Assembly (NCBI GenBank): GCA_947044365.1
Contig: OX345636.1
Span: 31,330,466-31,394,465 of the forward strand
Reading direction: 5' to 3'
Source of the DNA: Petrosia ficiformis
Lineage: Eukaryota > Porifera > Demospongiae > Haplosclerida > Petrosiidae
DNA: 64,000 nt
This document shows, piece by piece, positions 12,361 through 24,499 of the stretch. Each line of letters opens with the position of its first letter. Position 1 is the first letter of the stretch. The translations under genes were made by a program, and so were the position numbers. Below the pieces are notes generated by a model, which was given only the letters and a program-made list of their open reading frames with translations, made no database searches and was not told the DNA's origin.

Positions 12361-12954
12361 TATGTTAGTATAAATAGGCTAAGTAATAATTATGCTTTAA
12401 AGCTGAGAGGCTGGTGTATAAATGCTCTGTGATCTTGAATTCCATATCTTTGAATTAGTTCATCAAAACTAATTAATAATTTTGTTTACTAAGGCTTGCC
12501 ACTATGATGATTATTATCAGTCTAGTATATAATATTATGTGCATGTGTGTATTTATTTGTGCATGTGTCTGAGTTGAGGCTCAAATGTGAAATACATCTG
12601 TTAGCTAAAGAGCCAATATTCACATAGTTCGACATTGTAGAAACATGTATATATCACAATTCAATTCTAGTGAAATACTTTCTGCAGGTAGATATTAAGT
12701 CTGTAATATCGATTATATTAATTATTCCAGAATACATACTTTTCAAGCATGTGACGGCTAGTAATGTACAATATAGAAATGATAGGAAGCCTTTTTGATC
12801 ATCAAATGGGAGGAGTTTCCTGTATTATTTGACTTAATTGGCCTAATTACTTCTGCTGATTTTAATCGATTATCAATCAACTTGAACTTAGAGATAATCG
12901 ATTTCAGAATCTCAGCCGATTCCCGGCCCTAGAACTTGGATTGCAGTACATAAA

Positions 12955-13130
12955 ACAAGTAAAATTATTGATATACACAAGTGAACAATTACATTGATAA
13001 ATGATGGGAACTAAACATTTTTTGTTCAAATTTCAAACTGTCTTCAAAATATTCCACATAGTTACAGGATGATATTGACAGTCTAGTATAACTACACCCT
13101 TTATATGGAGGAGGAAAGGTCAATACTTAT
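12955..13130. repeat. Dispersed direct duplication, copy B
   Basis: Partner of 9085-9290, in the same orientation about 3.9 kb away. It lies between the ankyrin exons at 11.6 and 13.8 kb, while copy A lies beyond the first exon. Confidence 0.7.
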
Positions 13131-13772
13131 GTAAGTTATTCACATCTTCTAAATAATGACTATTAGCAGTGTTATTATAACATCAATGGGAATATTGGGA
13201 ATCAATAGAGACAATCTTGGAAGCATGTCACAGCATCTCTATTAGTACATGTATATGAAAATGCTTATAGAGTCCTGTTTACCAATGCATCAGTAAATAC
13301 ATTACAAATGTCAAATACATGCTTTCTATAAATTACTAGCAAACATTTTTTAGGTTCTTAGTCCATTGACATACATTTCTTAATAATTATTACGATGTAT
13401 CTGGGAATGTTAGGAATGCTAATCATGACTATATAAATTAATAGTACACAATGCAGTAGCATAACTCCAGTAATACACATTTCAATAGATCCCACCTCCT
13501 CCAATCAAATGGTATGGTTATGAAACACTACAATTATAGTTCAGTTTTACAGACTTACCCATAAAAATCCTTTAATAATATTATAATTTGAAAGAAATCA
13601 CATGACTCATCATTAAATAAAATTTGCCAAATTAGATTTTTTAATGAAGTTTTTGGCCATAAATGTGCTATAAGCTCAATTTCTTTCAATTATAAAATCA
13701 GTATCTTTAAAAAATAGCATGTAAATACTATCAATTACTTTTCAGCACACATGAATATGAGAGCAAACATAC

Positions 13773-13874
13773 ATATAGAGGTTGTCTCCAAGATAAGTTT
13801 ATTTCATTATTTGATAAAGTATCTTCTAAATACTTCATCCTGCCAAATGCAGCTGCAAAGTATACACTGTAGTG
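13773..13874 (-). CDS. Ankyrin-like exon (102 nt)
   Basis: On the minus strand, a pyrimidine-rich acceptor (CTTTGTCTTTCATGTAG) is followed by 34 codons in phase 0 and a GTATGT donor. The translation HYSVYFAAAFGRMKYLEDTL...NNEINLSW fits a divergent ankyrin repeat (AAAFGR helix followed by a second helix). It lies upstream of the exon at 11594-11692 with compatible phase. The intron between would be about 2.1 kb and contains the duplicated block 12955-13130. Confidence 0.6.
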
Positions 13875-14311
13875 CTACATGAAAGACAAAGTAAGAAAAT
13901 TTAATACTAATAAATTATAATTATTCTACCAATCAGTAATTGTCCTTATCATCAGATGTTATGTTTTTCTGCAATGCAACAGATGGACTAAGTCACTTGT
14001 GTATATACAATAATATGATTATCACATTAGTACTGGTATATATCAATCCTGTAAACATATTAAAATAGGAATTGAGTTACTTAATAAACTGTTTAATATT
14101 ATGTATTAAAATCAGAAGGAGATTGGGAATCATCAATGAATTGTAAAAATTCTCCAATTCTAATGTATTTATATTTTACTTGTGTCTGTAACTGAATTAT
14201 AATTATTCATCTAATTATTTTTATTATTTTTTGAGTTTGTGACGAGAATAAATGATTGTTTATAAACATTGTAATTCTCGAATTATTGTTCAGTTAGGGT
14301 TCAATTAGACA

Positions 14312-14530
14312 TCCATCCTTGCCATATTTGAGGAGATAACAAAGAGTTGAGGAGCTTCTGTGGGCAGCCTGATAAGTTTAAAATATTATGGCTTTCCATA
14401 TATACTGTTTCAGCAATGAGTTATATTAACAGACGGGTATAATTTCAGAGACAGATCCATGTGGTTCTGAAGTGCATTTACATCAACTTTTCTACTCATT
14501 AATAATTTGATAGCTACTTGAAGTCACACC
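14312..14530 (-). pseudogene. Degenerate ankyrin-like coding traces
   Basis: Two minus-strand pieces look ankyrin-derived: about 14530-14445 (VAIKLLMSRKVDVNALQNH) and about 14372-14312 (AAHRSSSTLCYLLKYGKDG). The second is followed in frame by a stop, and the first has no convincing splice sites. They are collinear with the better exons at 13.8 and 11.6 kb. Probably decayed; each piece alone is weak. Confidence 0.4.
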
Positions 14531-15199
14531 TTTAAATATTACCCACTATGATAACTGTTATTTCAGAGATAAATGCTTGAAAGATGTCTCCTAATCACTA
14601 TGAACTCATGAAATTATTTTGCAGGTAGTCATGTATATGTAAATGCACAATATACATGTAGATGAGTAGACATATTCATTAGACACCAAACTCCTAATGA
14701 ATAATTATTAATGATATAAACATTTTGCATGCATTTTTTGTAGCACCTTTTCACTGGATCTGGAACCATTCCTGAATTTAGAACTAAAGTGCTTTAGGGT
14801 ATCAAATATTTCATTAATAAACTGAATACACAAACTGATAAAAGCAGTTATCTCTCAAAACATTGAAAGTTCATAAACACACACAATGGAGTAACACAAT
14901 ATCAAAATCCATTGTTGCTGGATATTTTGATAGTATTTCATGTTATTATAGCAATTTTCTGTATTGTGTGCTAGTCAAATGACTCTTCACTTAATACAAA
15001 ATAATTTATGAGACATTTGAAAAGCTGATCACACTAAATTATGATAATGAATACTAGCATTTATTATTGTTATACAATTATCACTACTATATTATATCAT
15101 TTCAACTACACAATTATGATCATAATGAATGTCATCTTCATTTCACAATAATCATTAACTAAATTTAATATATAGTATACATGTATGTAATGTATAACT
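14531..15199. other. AT-rich, nothing recognised
   Basis: No exon, RNA gene or repeat boundary was found. Confidence 0.4.
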
Positions 15200-15881
15200 C
15201 AGTGGCGTAGACTCCAATTTTTATTGGTCAGGGTAAAAAATGGCGCGCCAAAGGAACGCGAAATATTTTGTCATTATTTATTCATGAGAGGTGTGGCCAA
15301 AAATGAATTATTGTTAACATTATTAATTTCTGAGATGTGAGTTTCATTACTAGCGATGAAGTCATCTCTAACACAGAGAGAATCTGTTCTCTCAGACTCT
15401 ATGAGCATCATGCTTGAGAAACAATTTTTGTCTTTCCAAACTGTCTCTTTGGATACTAAAACTCTCAGAGTTGATTTTTGTACTCCATCATATTATACTT
15501 TCAACTAAGATTGTGATGTCTTGCCAGATTCACTCAAAATATAAATTCTAATCACTAAATAATTATACTACTGATATTTATATAAAACCAGATGATTTAA
15601 GGTATTAAAATATAAGGCACTAAGGATGCTATATAATATAATGTACTGTGAATGAGCCTGGCAAGTATTTATATTATATTATATAGAGCATCCTGAAATG
15701 TGATAAGATCATAAGAATTTTATCAGTCGTGTGCCATTTTTTTGGAGGTGTGATCAAATTATTTTGTTTGAAATTCAATTTTTATTTTAAAAATAATTTT
15801 CTTATGATTAAATTCCAATTTCCAATCGGAAATATTGGTCCGGCAAATACCGCACCGGCCGGACCAGCTTCTACGCCTATG
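15200..15881. mobile_element. hAT-like non-autonomous element (~680 bp)
   Basis: The left end CAGTGGCGTAGACTCC and the right end, in reverse complement CATAGGCGTAGAAGC, form imperfect TIRs of a type common in hAT elements. An internal inverted pair (GGATGCTATATAATATAAT near 15625 and its complement near 15690) would fold back. The 8-bp flanks do not match, so either a boundary is wrong or the copy is old. Confidence 0.6.
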
Positions 15882-17889
15882 TATCTAAAGAATCTTATAT
15901 TTTAAGTCTACTTTTAATTATTTGTACTAATTTTAGTGATGTGGTCAATGTAATAATCGTTAAAATTAGTACATGAAAAAAATAGCTTTTTGTTCACGAG
16001 TCTTAGGCATATTTAGGTGTGACTCAGATATTTGCTTAAATTAAAGCATTCTAATTTTGAGTATTTAAAAATTGCTAAATTTAGTGTACACAATTAATAG
16101 TAGGATAAAATAATCCCTTTCAGAACTGATTATCAGTCACTATAATATGTGAACGTAAACTCAAAAGCTGAAAATAATTATTATAAATATTTTAAGACAA
16201 ATCAGATATAAGACAGCTGTTATGTGTTTAAGATGATCACCATAGTGATTATAAACATAGATGGTAGAAGTCACTGTCGTTTGAGAGCAGTGTATGCCCA
16301 TATTTTCAGTGGTATAGGACAGTTACTCTGGCAAAACATTGGTGTGGCTGAAAATTTACCATTAATTATTCATAGAAACAGTGCTAAAATAAATGTCACT
16401 TGATTAGTCAATGGTTTAATAAACTCTATACTAATATATAGTGGTGGAAACGTTGGAATCTGGACTAAAAGTTGTAATGTCATTCACTTCTCAATGTGAA
16501 AATAATACTTGCATGAGCCAGGGTCTGGTCTGGCCCAGGTGTGGTTATATATATCTACTAACCACAAAATGAGTTGTTCATAGTTTACGTGTAGGCAGTC
16601 AGCTAATAAGAAATAAGCAATAATCATTCTTAATTATAGTTGTAGAAATACAGTATTTAAATGTTTATCATGTGTATAAAATACAGTGACACAGAGGGCA
16701 CATACCCCACACCCAATATAACCTATAACTATACTATAATTTGCATTTTCACTTTTCATAATTTACAGCACATGTAGCTGATTTTATTTATAATTAAGTT
16801 ATTAATTAAAAAGTGTGTAGTTAGGAAATGTATATGCAAATTTCTTGCCACAGTACTAGTAGTACTTACATGTGCCTTTTTCATCCCTCTACATGTGTCC
16901 AACTATTAAGAAACATAATTATTCCTATACTATGATTTACAGGTGAATAACAAGTTCTTAAGATGTACTTACTGCTCAATCACTACATACAAGACCCTCT
17001 CCCTGTTAACAAATGATGGACTGAATATGTAACAGTAATCAAAACAAACTCTACACATATTAATTATATTAGCAATGTGATTATTGTAACTTGTAAATTA
17101 AATGTGGAACTGTTATCGTATGATTGCGTGTTATCGTTTGGTAATTGTTGTGTTGTATAAAATGTATAAGTGTTACTATCTCAATATCACTAAGGGTTCA
17201 TGAACTACATGACCACATGTCTTTTATACCAGAGGCTTCATACATGTCTACAGCATATATTTAAACTGCTAGCATAAACCACTAATTATCAAGAGGCAGC
17301 AATTACTGATATCTCAAGATTGAGAACTGTGATTAGTCTGATTATTGTGTTTACTGAAACTATATATAAATGAGAGTCTAATATCTTGTTATGGTGAGGA
17401 TAACTGAGCACTAAAGTAGGTATTGATTACTGATATTATGTGTTGAGTGATTTTATTTATCATTAAGTCAGTGTGTTCACATTAAAAATTGTGTATGACT
17501 ATAAAGAATTGACAAGGTTAATCAATGGATAAATTGTATAGAGCATAGTCTTAATTGCCAGCAAAAAATATATGGACTTAAAGGAATTAGAGATTAGAGT
17601 CAATGATTACTACACTCTAATATTAATGCTCTGACAGGCTAATATAAATATTCAATTTGTAGCTGAATCATAATTAGCTCTAGCACACTATGTCAGTAGT
17701 TATGTTACTAAAATAGAAAGAAGTAACATCCAAGACATGTGGTATGAAGTAAGTGAAAATAAAAATGTTTATAGCTGTCTTTGGAGCTTTGGAATACATT
17801 GTTTACATTCAAGAGAGTGTGGTCTATACGAGGCTCGTGATCTATTACTTAGTGATCACTAATGCGAAAGGTCCGACACTGTAAAGTGG
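15882..17889. other. AT-rich intergenic, nothing recognised
   Basis: About 2 kb without a convincing exon or repeat boundary. Confidence 0.45.
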
Positions 17890-19280
17890 ATGGACATATC
17901 TATGTCTCATAGAAGAAATCATAGGTTGAAAGACCACAAAGTTTTGCAAGAAATTGCAAAGGAAAACCCAAACCCAGAAAACATATTTGAGGATAATATC
18001 AGGGACACCAACTATCCTCAGAGACCAATAAATCTGGAAAATCTTTGTCTCTATGACTTTGTAGCTAATTATGACTGGTATGGTAAGGATGATAGTGGAA
18101 TTAGTAAGTATAAAAAGTTAACAAAATCTAGATTTCCAAACCACAAACTCTTTGATCTCAAAACAGAATATGAAAGAGAAGATTACTGTTACTCTCTGAT
18201 ACTTTTCTTTGTTCCTTTCAGTGATGAAACTAATTCACTTCTTCAAGATGAATCTACCAAAGAAGTTTTTCACTGCCGTTTACCTGTTAATGCTCATTGC
18301 TCTGCTTACCATGATAAACTATAGAAGATGCTAGAAACTCAGTATAATATTAAAAAGATCAATGAGTCTACGTAAGCTGATGTACTGTAGAAGAAAAAGT
18401 AAACAAACAAGATGATGATTGGGTGAACCTAAAACAAATATGAAAGGGGTGGTTGAAATCAACAATAGGGTATATGTACTTTAACTTTAAAAGATAGAAT
18501 CACAATACGGAATCAAGAATCTCAGTTTCATCAAAAGCAACATGAAGATAATGAATGCCATTGCAAGTTTAAACCACTACTGATGTTTGTCAGTGGTGTA
18601 GGTGGTACTGGTATATCATTTCTACATGAAACAAGAACATTTGGCCATCAAATGACCTAATATGTGTTATAGCCGCACCCACTGGTTTAGCTGCTTTTAA
18701 TGTAAGTGGTGTTACCATTCATTGACTGTTTCAATTACCTATTGAACACCACAGTAAAACAGCTGGCTATTGGTCACTACCACAAACATCTCAGAAAGTT
18801 ATTTCAATGTCACTTTGTAATATTAAAATAGTTATTGTAGACGAAGTTTCTATGGTATCTTATCTGAACATGGCATACATTCATTTGAAACTAGAAGAAC
18901 TCTTTGGTAGTAATGACTGGTATGGTCCAAGTAATATGCTCTTTGTTGTTGATCTTCTTCAACTACAACCAGTCAATGTTATATAGTCCTGTGTTTGAGA
19001 GGATTACACTATCTTACAAACTGGGATATGCAGCATCAGTTAACATAATTTATAGAGAGATGCCATTGTTTATGACAAACTCAATATTAATGAGTGTCAC
19101 AAAAAAGGACAGAAAGTTCTCTGGTCCTAGTTGGTAGATGTGATTTTCCCACTGAAAAAACTCTTCAAATCCTTAATAAGAAAGTCATTGACATGTCCGA
19201 AACAGATAAGTTCAATGACCTTATCTCTCTTACTTTCAAGATACACAAACTAGTATGTACTGATAAAGTGGATCAGACTA
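17890..19280 (+). pseudogene. Decayed Helitron Pif1-type helicase
   Basis: An open frame from 17890 to 18324 (LCLYDFVANYDWYG, then KLFDLKTEYEREDYCYSLIL and ...VNAHCSAYHDKL) matches the helicase part of Rep/helicase Helitrons, just before the Pif1 motor domain. After stops and frame changes the motor motifs follow: SGVGGTG then ISF where the Walker A lysine should be (about 18590-18626), AAPTGLAAFNVSGVTIH, and Walker B VDEVSMVS (about 18838-18861). Loss of the Walker A lysine plus several frame breaks show it is inactive. No Rep/HUH part is seen upstream and the Helitron ends were not identified. Confidence 0.8.
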
Positions 19281-19287
19281 TTAGTAA

Positions 19288-19823
19288 ATGTTGTGGCCAT
19301 TTAAATTGTATTCAGTTGATGATCAGTGGAAGCATAATGCATGTACAACTCTCAGTCTTGAATTTGTGATATTAAACAGACTTATTAGACCTGATGATCC
19401 TAATGTAGATGTAAGACCTCAAAACAATATTAAACATATAAGGGAGGATGGTAATTGTCTATTCCATTCCTTTTCATATATCATAACTGGTTCTGAAGAA
19501 CAACATACGGCAGTGCATATAGCCATTGATAACCACATGATAGGTATTGCCCGAATCTTATTAGGTCATCATATTACACCTGCTCAATATTCTAGTGTTC
19601 AGGGTTATATACATTATAAGGAATGGACCAACCTCAAATTTGGTGGACAGACATAGAGATATTTACTTTAGCCCACTCATTACAAACTTGTGCATTCATA
19701 TATAGCACTGATGTTCTTATTGATAATATCCATGAAATAAAACCAATTGATTTTTATAAACTGCATGGCATTTCATGTTTCAACACTGCTCCTATATATG
19801 CCATATTCCGATGCACAACATGA
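19288..19823 (+). pseudogene. OTU-like cysteine protease fragment
   Basis: The frame from 19288 contains DGNCLFHSFSYIITGSEEQH (Asp54, Cys57), the OTU active-site Asp-x-x-Cys signature. It is preceded by a linker (WKHNACTTLSLEF...RPDDPNVDVRP) and continues after a frame change at about 19650 as TDIEIFTLAHSLQTCAF. OTU proteins remove ubiquitin from substrates, and OTU domains are also carried by some Helitrons and retroelements. The expected C-terminal His motif is not seen, so the fragment looks truncated. It lies directly after the helicase and may be part of the same element. Confidence 0.65.
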
Positions 19824-19835
19824 CAACATTAATAA

Positions 19836-19960
19836 TTTTTTTAACGCCTGCCTGCCTTCCTGCAAGCCTCCATGCATGCCTGCCTGCTTGCATGCCCGAC
19901 TCCAATTCTGTCTTTCTGCATGCCTGCCTGCCTGCTCACTGCCTGCCTGCCTGCTTGCCC
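19836..19960. repeat. CCTGC/CATGC simple repeat
   Basis: Reverse-complement relative of the array at 3246-3387, including its unique flank about 19975-20012. Here it lies upstream of the LTR; at 3.3 kb it lies beyond the LTR 3' end. Confidence 0.75.
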
Positions 19961-20046
19961 ACCTCATACCATTTCAGCAATTGGATGTATCCCATACGTA
20001 CTCATCAATTCTGTGACCGAAGTAAGTGACTAATGGTGGTAACATG

Positions 20047-20269
20047 TGTGATATCTTTCCGACTCCAGAACATTGGCTCAATAAACAATAGTCATAAACA
20101 TTAGTCATATTCATATTTTATTGTAATTGTGTAGCCACTATGGTTTAGTCATTGTATTTCTGGACAATATGATTTTTAAGTGTGTATATAAATTCATTCT
20201 GTTTTTATAATGATCAGTGCTAGTTGATGCTAAGATATACATATACCCTAACTCTCTGGGACTGTAACA
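20047..20269 (+). mobile_element. Ty3/gypsy 5' LTR (223 bp)
   Basis: Ends TGTGATATC and ACTGTAACA, homologous to 3388-3569 in reverse complement. It has a TATA-like TATATAAATT near 20190 and an AATAAA near 20078. It is followed within 5 bases by a tRNA primer-binding site and then gag, so it is a 5' LTR. Confidence 0.8.
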
Positions 20270-20274
20270 TATTC

Positions 20275-20287
20275 TGGTGACGAGGAT
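20275..20287 (+). other. Retroelement primer-binding site
   Basis: TGGTGACGAGGAT lies just inside the LTR. Its complement ends in CCA, as a tRNA 3' end must, and the same word is typical of gypsy elements in several animals. Confidence 0.7.
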
Positions 20288-20305
20288 AAAACTCGGAGTA
20301 AACTC

Positions 20306-20560
20306 ATGGCAGTTTTTACATTTGGTGCTATTGGTGAATTTGACTCATCAATAGATGACTGGAACTCGTATACTGAACGTCTGGAGCAGGACTTGATGGC
20401 GAATGAGGTAGGATCCCCGAAGAAGAAAGTTTCACACTAGGACATGTCTACCTGGGTGAATCTGTTGCTACTTTCATAGCTCAACTCAGACAGCTCTCAG
20501 AGTTTTGTGAATTTGGAGACAAATTGAATGAGATGCTGCGGGATTGGTTAGTCTGTGGAA
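20306..20560 (+). pseudogene. Gypsy gag, truncated
   Basis: The ATG at 20306 opens MAVFTFGAIGEFDSSIDDWN then SYTERLEQDLMANE, the typical gypsy Gag N-terminus. A stop comes at 20440. Another frame continues with a later Gag segment (ESVATFIAQLRQLSEFCEFG, then NEMLRDWLVCGT), so the middle has been lost. The element is cut at 20561 by a hAT end and no pol follows. Confidence 0.8.
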
Positions 20561-20880
20561 CAGGGGCGGATCTAGGAAAAAATTCTTAGGTGGGCCTGAT
20601 GCTAATTATTCATAGAGGTGTGGTCAATCTTAATTAATTAATGCGTGGTTTATCACTAATCAGATCATCACTAAAACAAAACAATACGTCTATTCTTATC
20701 AAGAGAGGCAAATTCGTCAATTACTTTATCATAGTCCACTTGTTGTGCTACTTCCTTCTCTATTGCTAAAGTAGCCAAATCTGAAGGCGATCTTCTGCCA
20801 TCCTAGTTCTGAGACGAGTCTTAATTAGATAATAGCTCTGACTTCATTCTTGTTGAATTTCCTTAGTCTGCAGAAAAAAA
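20561..20880 (-). mobile_element. hAT transposase C-terminal fragment with TIR
   Basis: The end CAGGGGCGGATCTAGG at 20561 is a hAT-type TIR. On the minus strand (about 20850-20670) are the last residues of a hAT transposase, IKTRLRTRMAEDR and then, after a one-base frame change, DLATLAIEKEVAQQVDYDKV. It inserted into the gypsy gag. The other end was not found. Confidence 0.65.
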
Positions 20881-21799
20881 GAAAATTATTTTGTCAAGCT
20901 ATCTGTTACAGTCAGTTAAACATAAACACAATGTGCTAATATCTCTTCAGTGGACAGATGGCATACTCAATATGTCACTAGTATGTATACTGAGGGGCCA
21001 ATCCTCTTCGGGCAGCATTTGTTGAATGGTACAAGCCCGATGGACTCACGTGATGGAAGAATACACTTACTTGGAAACCCACCAAACGTATTCCAATCAA
21101 ACAGGTTCCGCTGTAAAGGCACAGTAATCTTTATAACAGTACAGATATCATGACATAACGCTTAGTCGGCCGGGCTCAGCCTCTCAGGCGTGGCCTCACC
21201 TTTGACCACGCCCAACACTGCATTCCAAGCTTCTAGCAAGAACAGCAAGTGAATTTTACTACACAATGATAGGCATACGGATGCTAATCTGTAAATTTGG
21301 TTAGTATATACAAATGTATGTATACTTCATGTATATTACAGTATTATACCCACTGGTTATAAACCATTAACCTTATCAACTCATCAACCCAGATAACTTG
21401 ATAATTATGATGAATAGTAACCTTCTTTGAACCTGATACGATGTCAAACCATGATTATATCTCTATATTATATTATGAAGGAGTTATTCTTTCAGCATGA
21501 TCCTTTTACATCTCATCAGTTGACCCATCATCAAATGGGATGTAGTTATGGCACTTGTCTATTCCTGGCCAGCTGATCCATCACCGAAATGGATGCAGGC
21601 AAGATAGCCATTATTATAGTGTAGTTTAAAAGGTGTATGCTATCATTGAGCTGTATGTGGTTTTCCTGGTTTCTATAGCAATTTTTGAACCATTTAACTT
21701 TGAGAATAATTGCTTTCAGATTGAGAATGTCCTGTTCTGAATTAATATAGGCAGTAACAATGTAATCACTGTAGCCTCGTGAAAAACTAAAACCTAAGT
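20881..21799. other. Intergenic, nothing recognised
   Basis: A relatively GC-rich patch at about 21160-21230 (GGCCGGGCTCAGCCTC) could be the edge of another repeat, but no structure was resolved. Confidence 0.4.
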
Positions 21800-21811
21800 A
21801 CTTCATTGTTA

Positions 21812-23450
21812 TGTGATGTGGTGAGGATAAACAAAGACTCAATAGAGTCCATCCTTGACATGTTGTATATACTTACTCAGCACCTCATAAAATTATATAT
21901 AAATGAAAAATTTCCCAAAAATATGAACTCAGCACCTAAAAATACACAAATGCACTCATTAACACATTCATATCATTTGTGGTTTTCATTTTCAGCAATT
22001 TAAATTCGAAGAGAAAAATGAACTTTCACAGTAAGTGCTTTCACCCATCTCATAGTTAATTCACCATTGTCAAATGAAAATGTAGCGATACACTAAATAA
22101 CCTGTGTAGACATGTTTATTGAGTGTATGTATACATATTTTGACCATTTTTAAGTTATCATATCTATCAAATAACCATTAGGCCCCTAAAGGTCAATTGG
22201 GCCAAAACAAAGCAAATTGAGTATAACAACAAAATGGCTACTCGTAATTGAAAAATTCCAAAAAATATGAGCTCAGTACCTAAAAGTACACAAATGCACC
22301 ATATAACACATTCATGTGATTTGTGGTTTTTAATTTATTCATGTTAAACTCATACAAACTCCATTATACACACTGTAATGATTAAATGACAATTAGAAAA
22401 TCTGACAATAGCGATACACTAAATATTCTATGTAGACATGTTTATTGAGTGTATGTGTACATGTTTTGACCATTTTTAAGTTATCATATCTACCGTATAA
22501 CCATTACGCCCCTAAAGGTCAATAGGACAAAAACAAAGACAAATGACTGTAACTAGAAAACGGCTACTCGTAATGAAAAATTTCCCAAAAATATGAACTC
22601 GGCACCTAAAAGTACACAAATGCACTCATTAACACATTCATATCATTTGTGGTTTTCATTTTCAGCAATTTAAATTCGAAGAGAAAAATGAACTTTCACA
22701 GTAAGTGCTTTCACCCATCTCATAGTTAATTCACCATTGTCAAATGAAAATGTAGCGATACACTAAATAACCTGTGTAGACATGTTTATTGAGTGTATGT
22801 GTACATATTTTGACCATTTTTAAGTTATCATATCTATCAAATAACCATTAGGCCCCTAAAGGTCAATTGGGCCAAAACAAAGCAAATTGAGTATAACAAC
22901 AAAATGGCTACTCGTAATTGAAAAATTCCAAAAAATATGAACTCAGCACCTAAAAGTACACAAATGCACCATATAACACATTCATGTGATTTGTGGTTTT
23001 TAATTTATTCATGTTAAACTCATACAAACTCCATTATACACACTGTAATGATTAAATGACAATTGGAAAATCTGACAATAGCGATACACTAAATATTCTA
23101 TGTAGACATGTTTATTGAGTGTATGTGTACATGTTTTGACCATTTTTAAGTTATGATATCTACCGTATAACTATTAGGCCCCTAATGGTCAATAGGACAA
23201 AAACAAAGACAAATGACTGTAACTAGAAAATGGCTGAAAGGTTTGAACTCAGAACAACACTATTTCAGTATTTTATTTAAGACAATTTCAAATATGCTTT
23301 GTACTACTTTCAAGGTGTAGCTGTTGAACACACATGGCATTTTCATCCCATTTATATATAATTTTATGAGGTGTTGAGTAAGTATATACAACATGTCAAG
23401 GATGGACTCTATTGAGTCTTTGTTTATCCTCATCACATCATATAAACACT
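21812..23450. repeat. Foldback-like block: inverted ends around a higher-order tandem repeat
   Basis: The segment at 21812-21895 (AAAGACTCAATAGAGTCCAT, CTTGACATGTTGTATATAC) recurs in reverse complement at about 23360-23445. Between them are four ~335-bp units ordered A-B-A-B, starting near 21898, 22241, 22572 and 22916. A and B share TAGCGATACACTAAATA, GACATGTTTATTGAGTGTAT and ATTTTTAAGTTATCATATC but differ elsewhere, while A1/A2 and B1/B2 are nearly identical. The 670-bp dimer was therefore duplicated recently. No ORF. Confidence 0.85.
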
Positions 23451-23867
23451 CATCACAAAGGAATAAACTACTTAATTGGGTTCTAGTTTTTCCCTACATT
23501 CTGATAAATATAATAATATTGCAGAGCTAGTTTCGTCCGTCCTGAAGAGAGCAAGAAGAGATTTCACACAGTAGTAATGCAATTCATATATCCAAAAGGA
23601 CTGTTGGTGTGTATGTTCGACAAAAATTTTTTCCTGTCATACCTCCCACTCTGTCTTCAAGTCTTACATGTATAAAGCTAACCTTAGAAAATAGTTCTTT
23701 AATTAACAGAAGTATACTTCTACATGTAGTTCTGAAAATCTAACTGAAAAAAATAAAAAATAGCAAATTATTTTAACGATTTCAGTCTATATTTAATTCA
23801 GAACAGGACATTATAAAAGCAAATTTTTGCTGTTTCTGTTCAAAAAATGCTATAGAAACCTGCCAAA

Positions 23868-24090
23868 CTAAAGTCTATTCACATTCATGATGTCTTCAAA
23901 ATAATGATGTGATGATATGTAATGCAGCGTATAGTATAATGTCGTAAGGTTAATACATGATTATACTGTAGCTCTAGATCTATAATTTAGCAATGGATTG
24001 AAATTTGACATACACAAAAAAGAACGGGAAGGATAATTATATGAAAATGGTACATGTAGAAAGATTGTTTGTCATATAGCTTAATGACAG
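23868..24090. mobile_element. Partial copy of the CTAAAGTCTRTTCACATTCA MITE
   Basis: Matches 49574-49800 (for example GAACGGGAAGGATAATTATA and TGAAAATGG). The left end CTAAAGTCTATTCACATTCA is kept and the right end has diverged or is missing. Confidence 0.65.
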
Positions 24091-24387
24091 CAAACATCTT
24101 TAACGTAAACTAACAATGGATATTCTACCTACATGTACGTCACATTCAATGACAATCAAGTGGTCAGGGAGATGTAAAAGAATCATGCTGATTGAACAGT
24201 ATTTCACTAATATTGATACTACAGGACACACACAACCTACATGTATGTTGTATACATAATATTAACAAGGTGCTGTTCTTTGAGCATGATCCGATGTAAA
24301 AATTATCTATAATTATGGCTTGATAGAAGATTAGTTTGATAAGGTGATGAGGTGTATAACAAGTCAGTATAATACATACATGAAGTA

Positions 24388-24492
24388 TACATACCTTAGT
24401 AGTAACCACCAAACAGAACAATTTCAGCCACTCAGCTTGGCTGTCTTTTAAAGCATCCTTTTCAATCACGCAACTTCAGTTCCACGATTCAT
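24388..24492 (-). CDS. Possible first exon of an unidentified minus-strand gene
   Basis: On the minus strand an ATG at 24492 opens MNRGTEVA. After a one-base frame break the exon reads IEKDALKDSQAEWLKLFCLV then VTTK and ends at a GTATGT donor. The composition looks protein-like but the family is not recognised and no next exon was found. Confidence 0.3.
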
Positions 24493-24499
24493 ATTCTAT

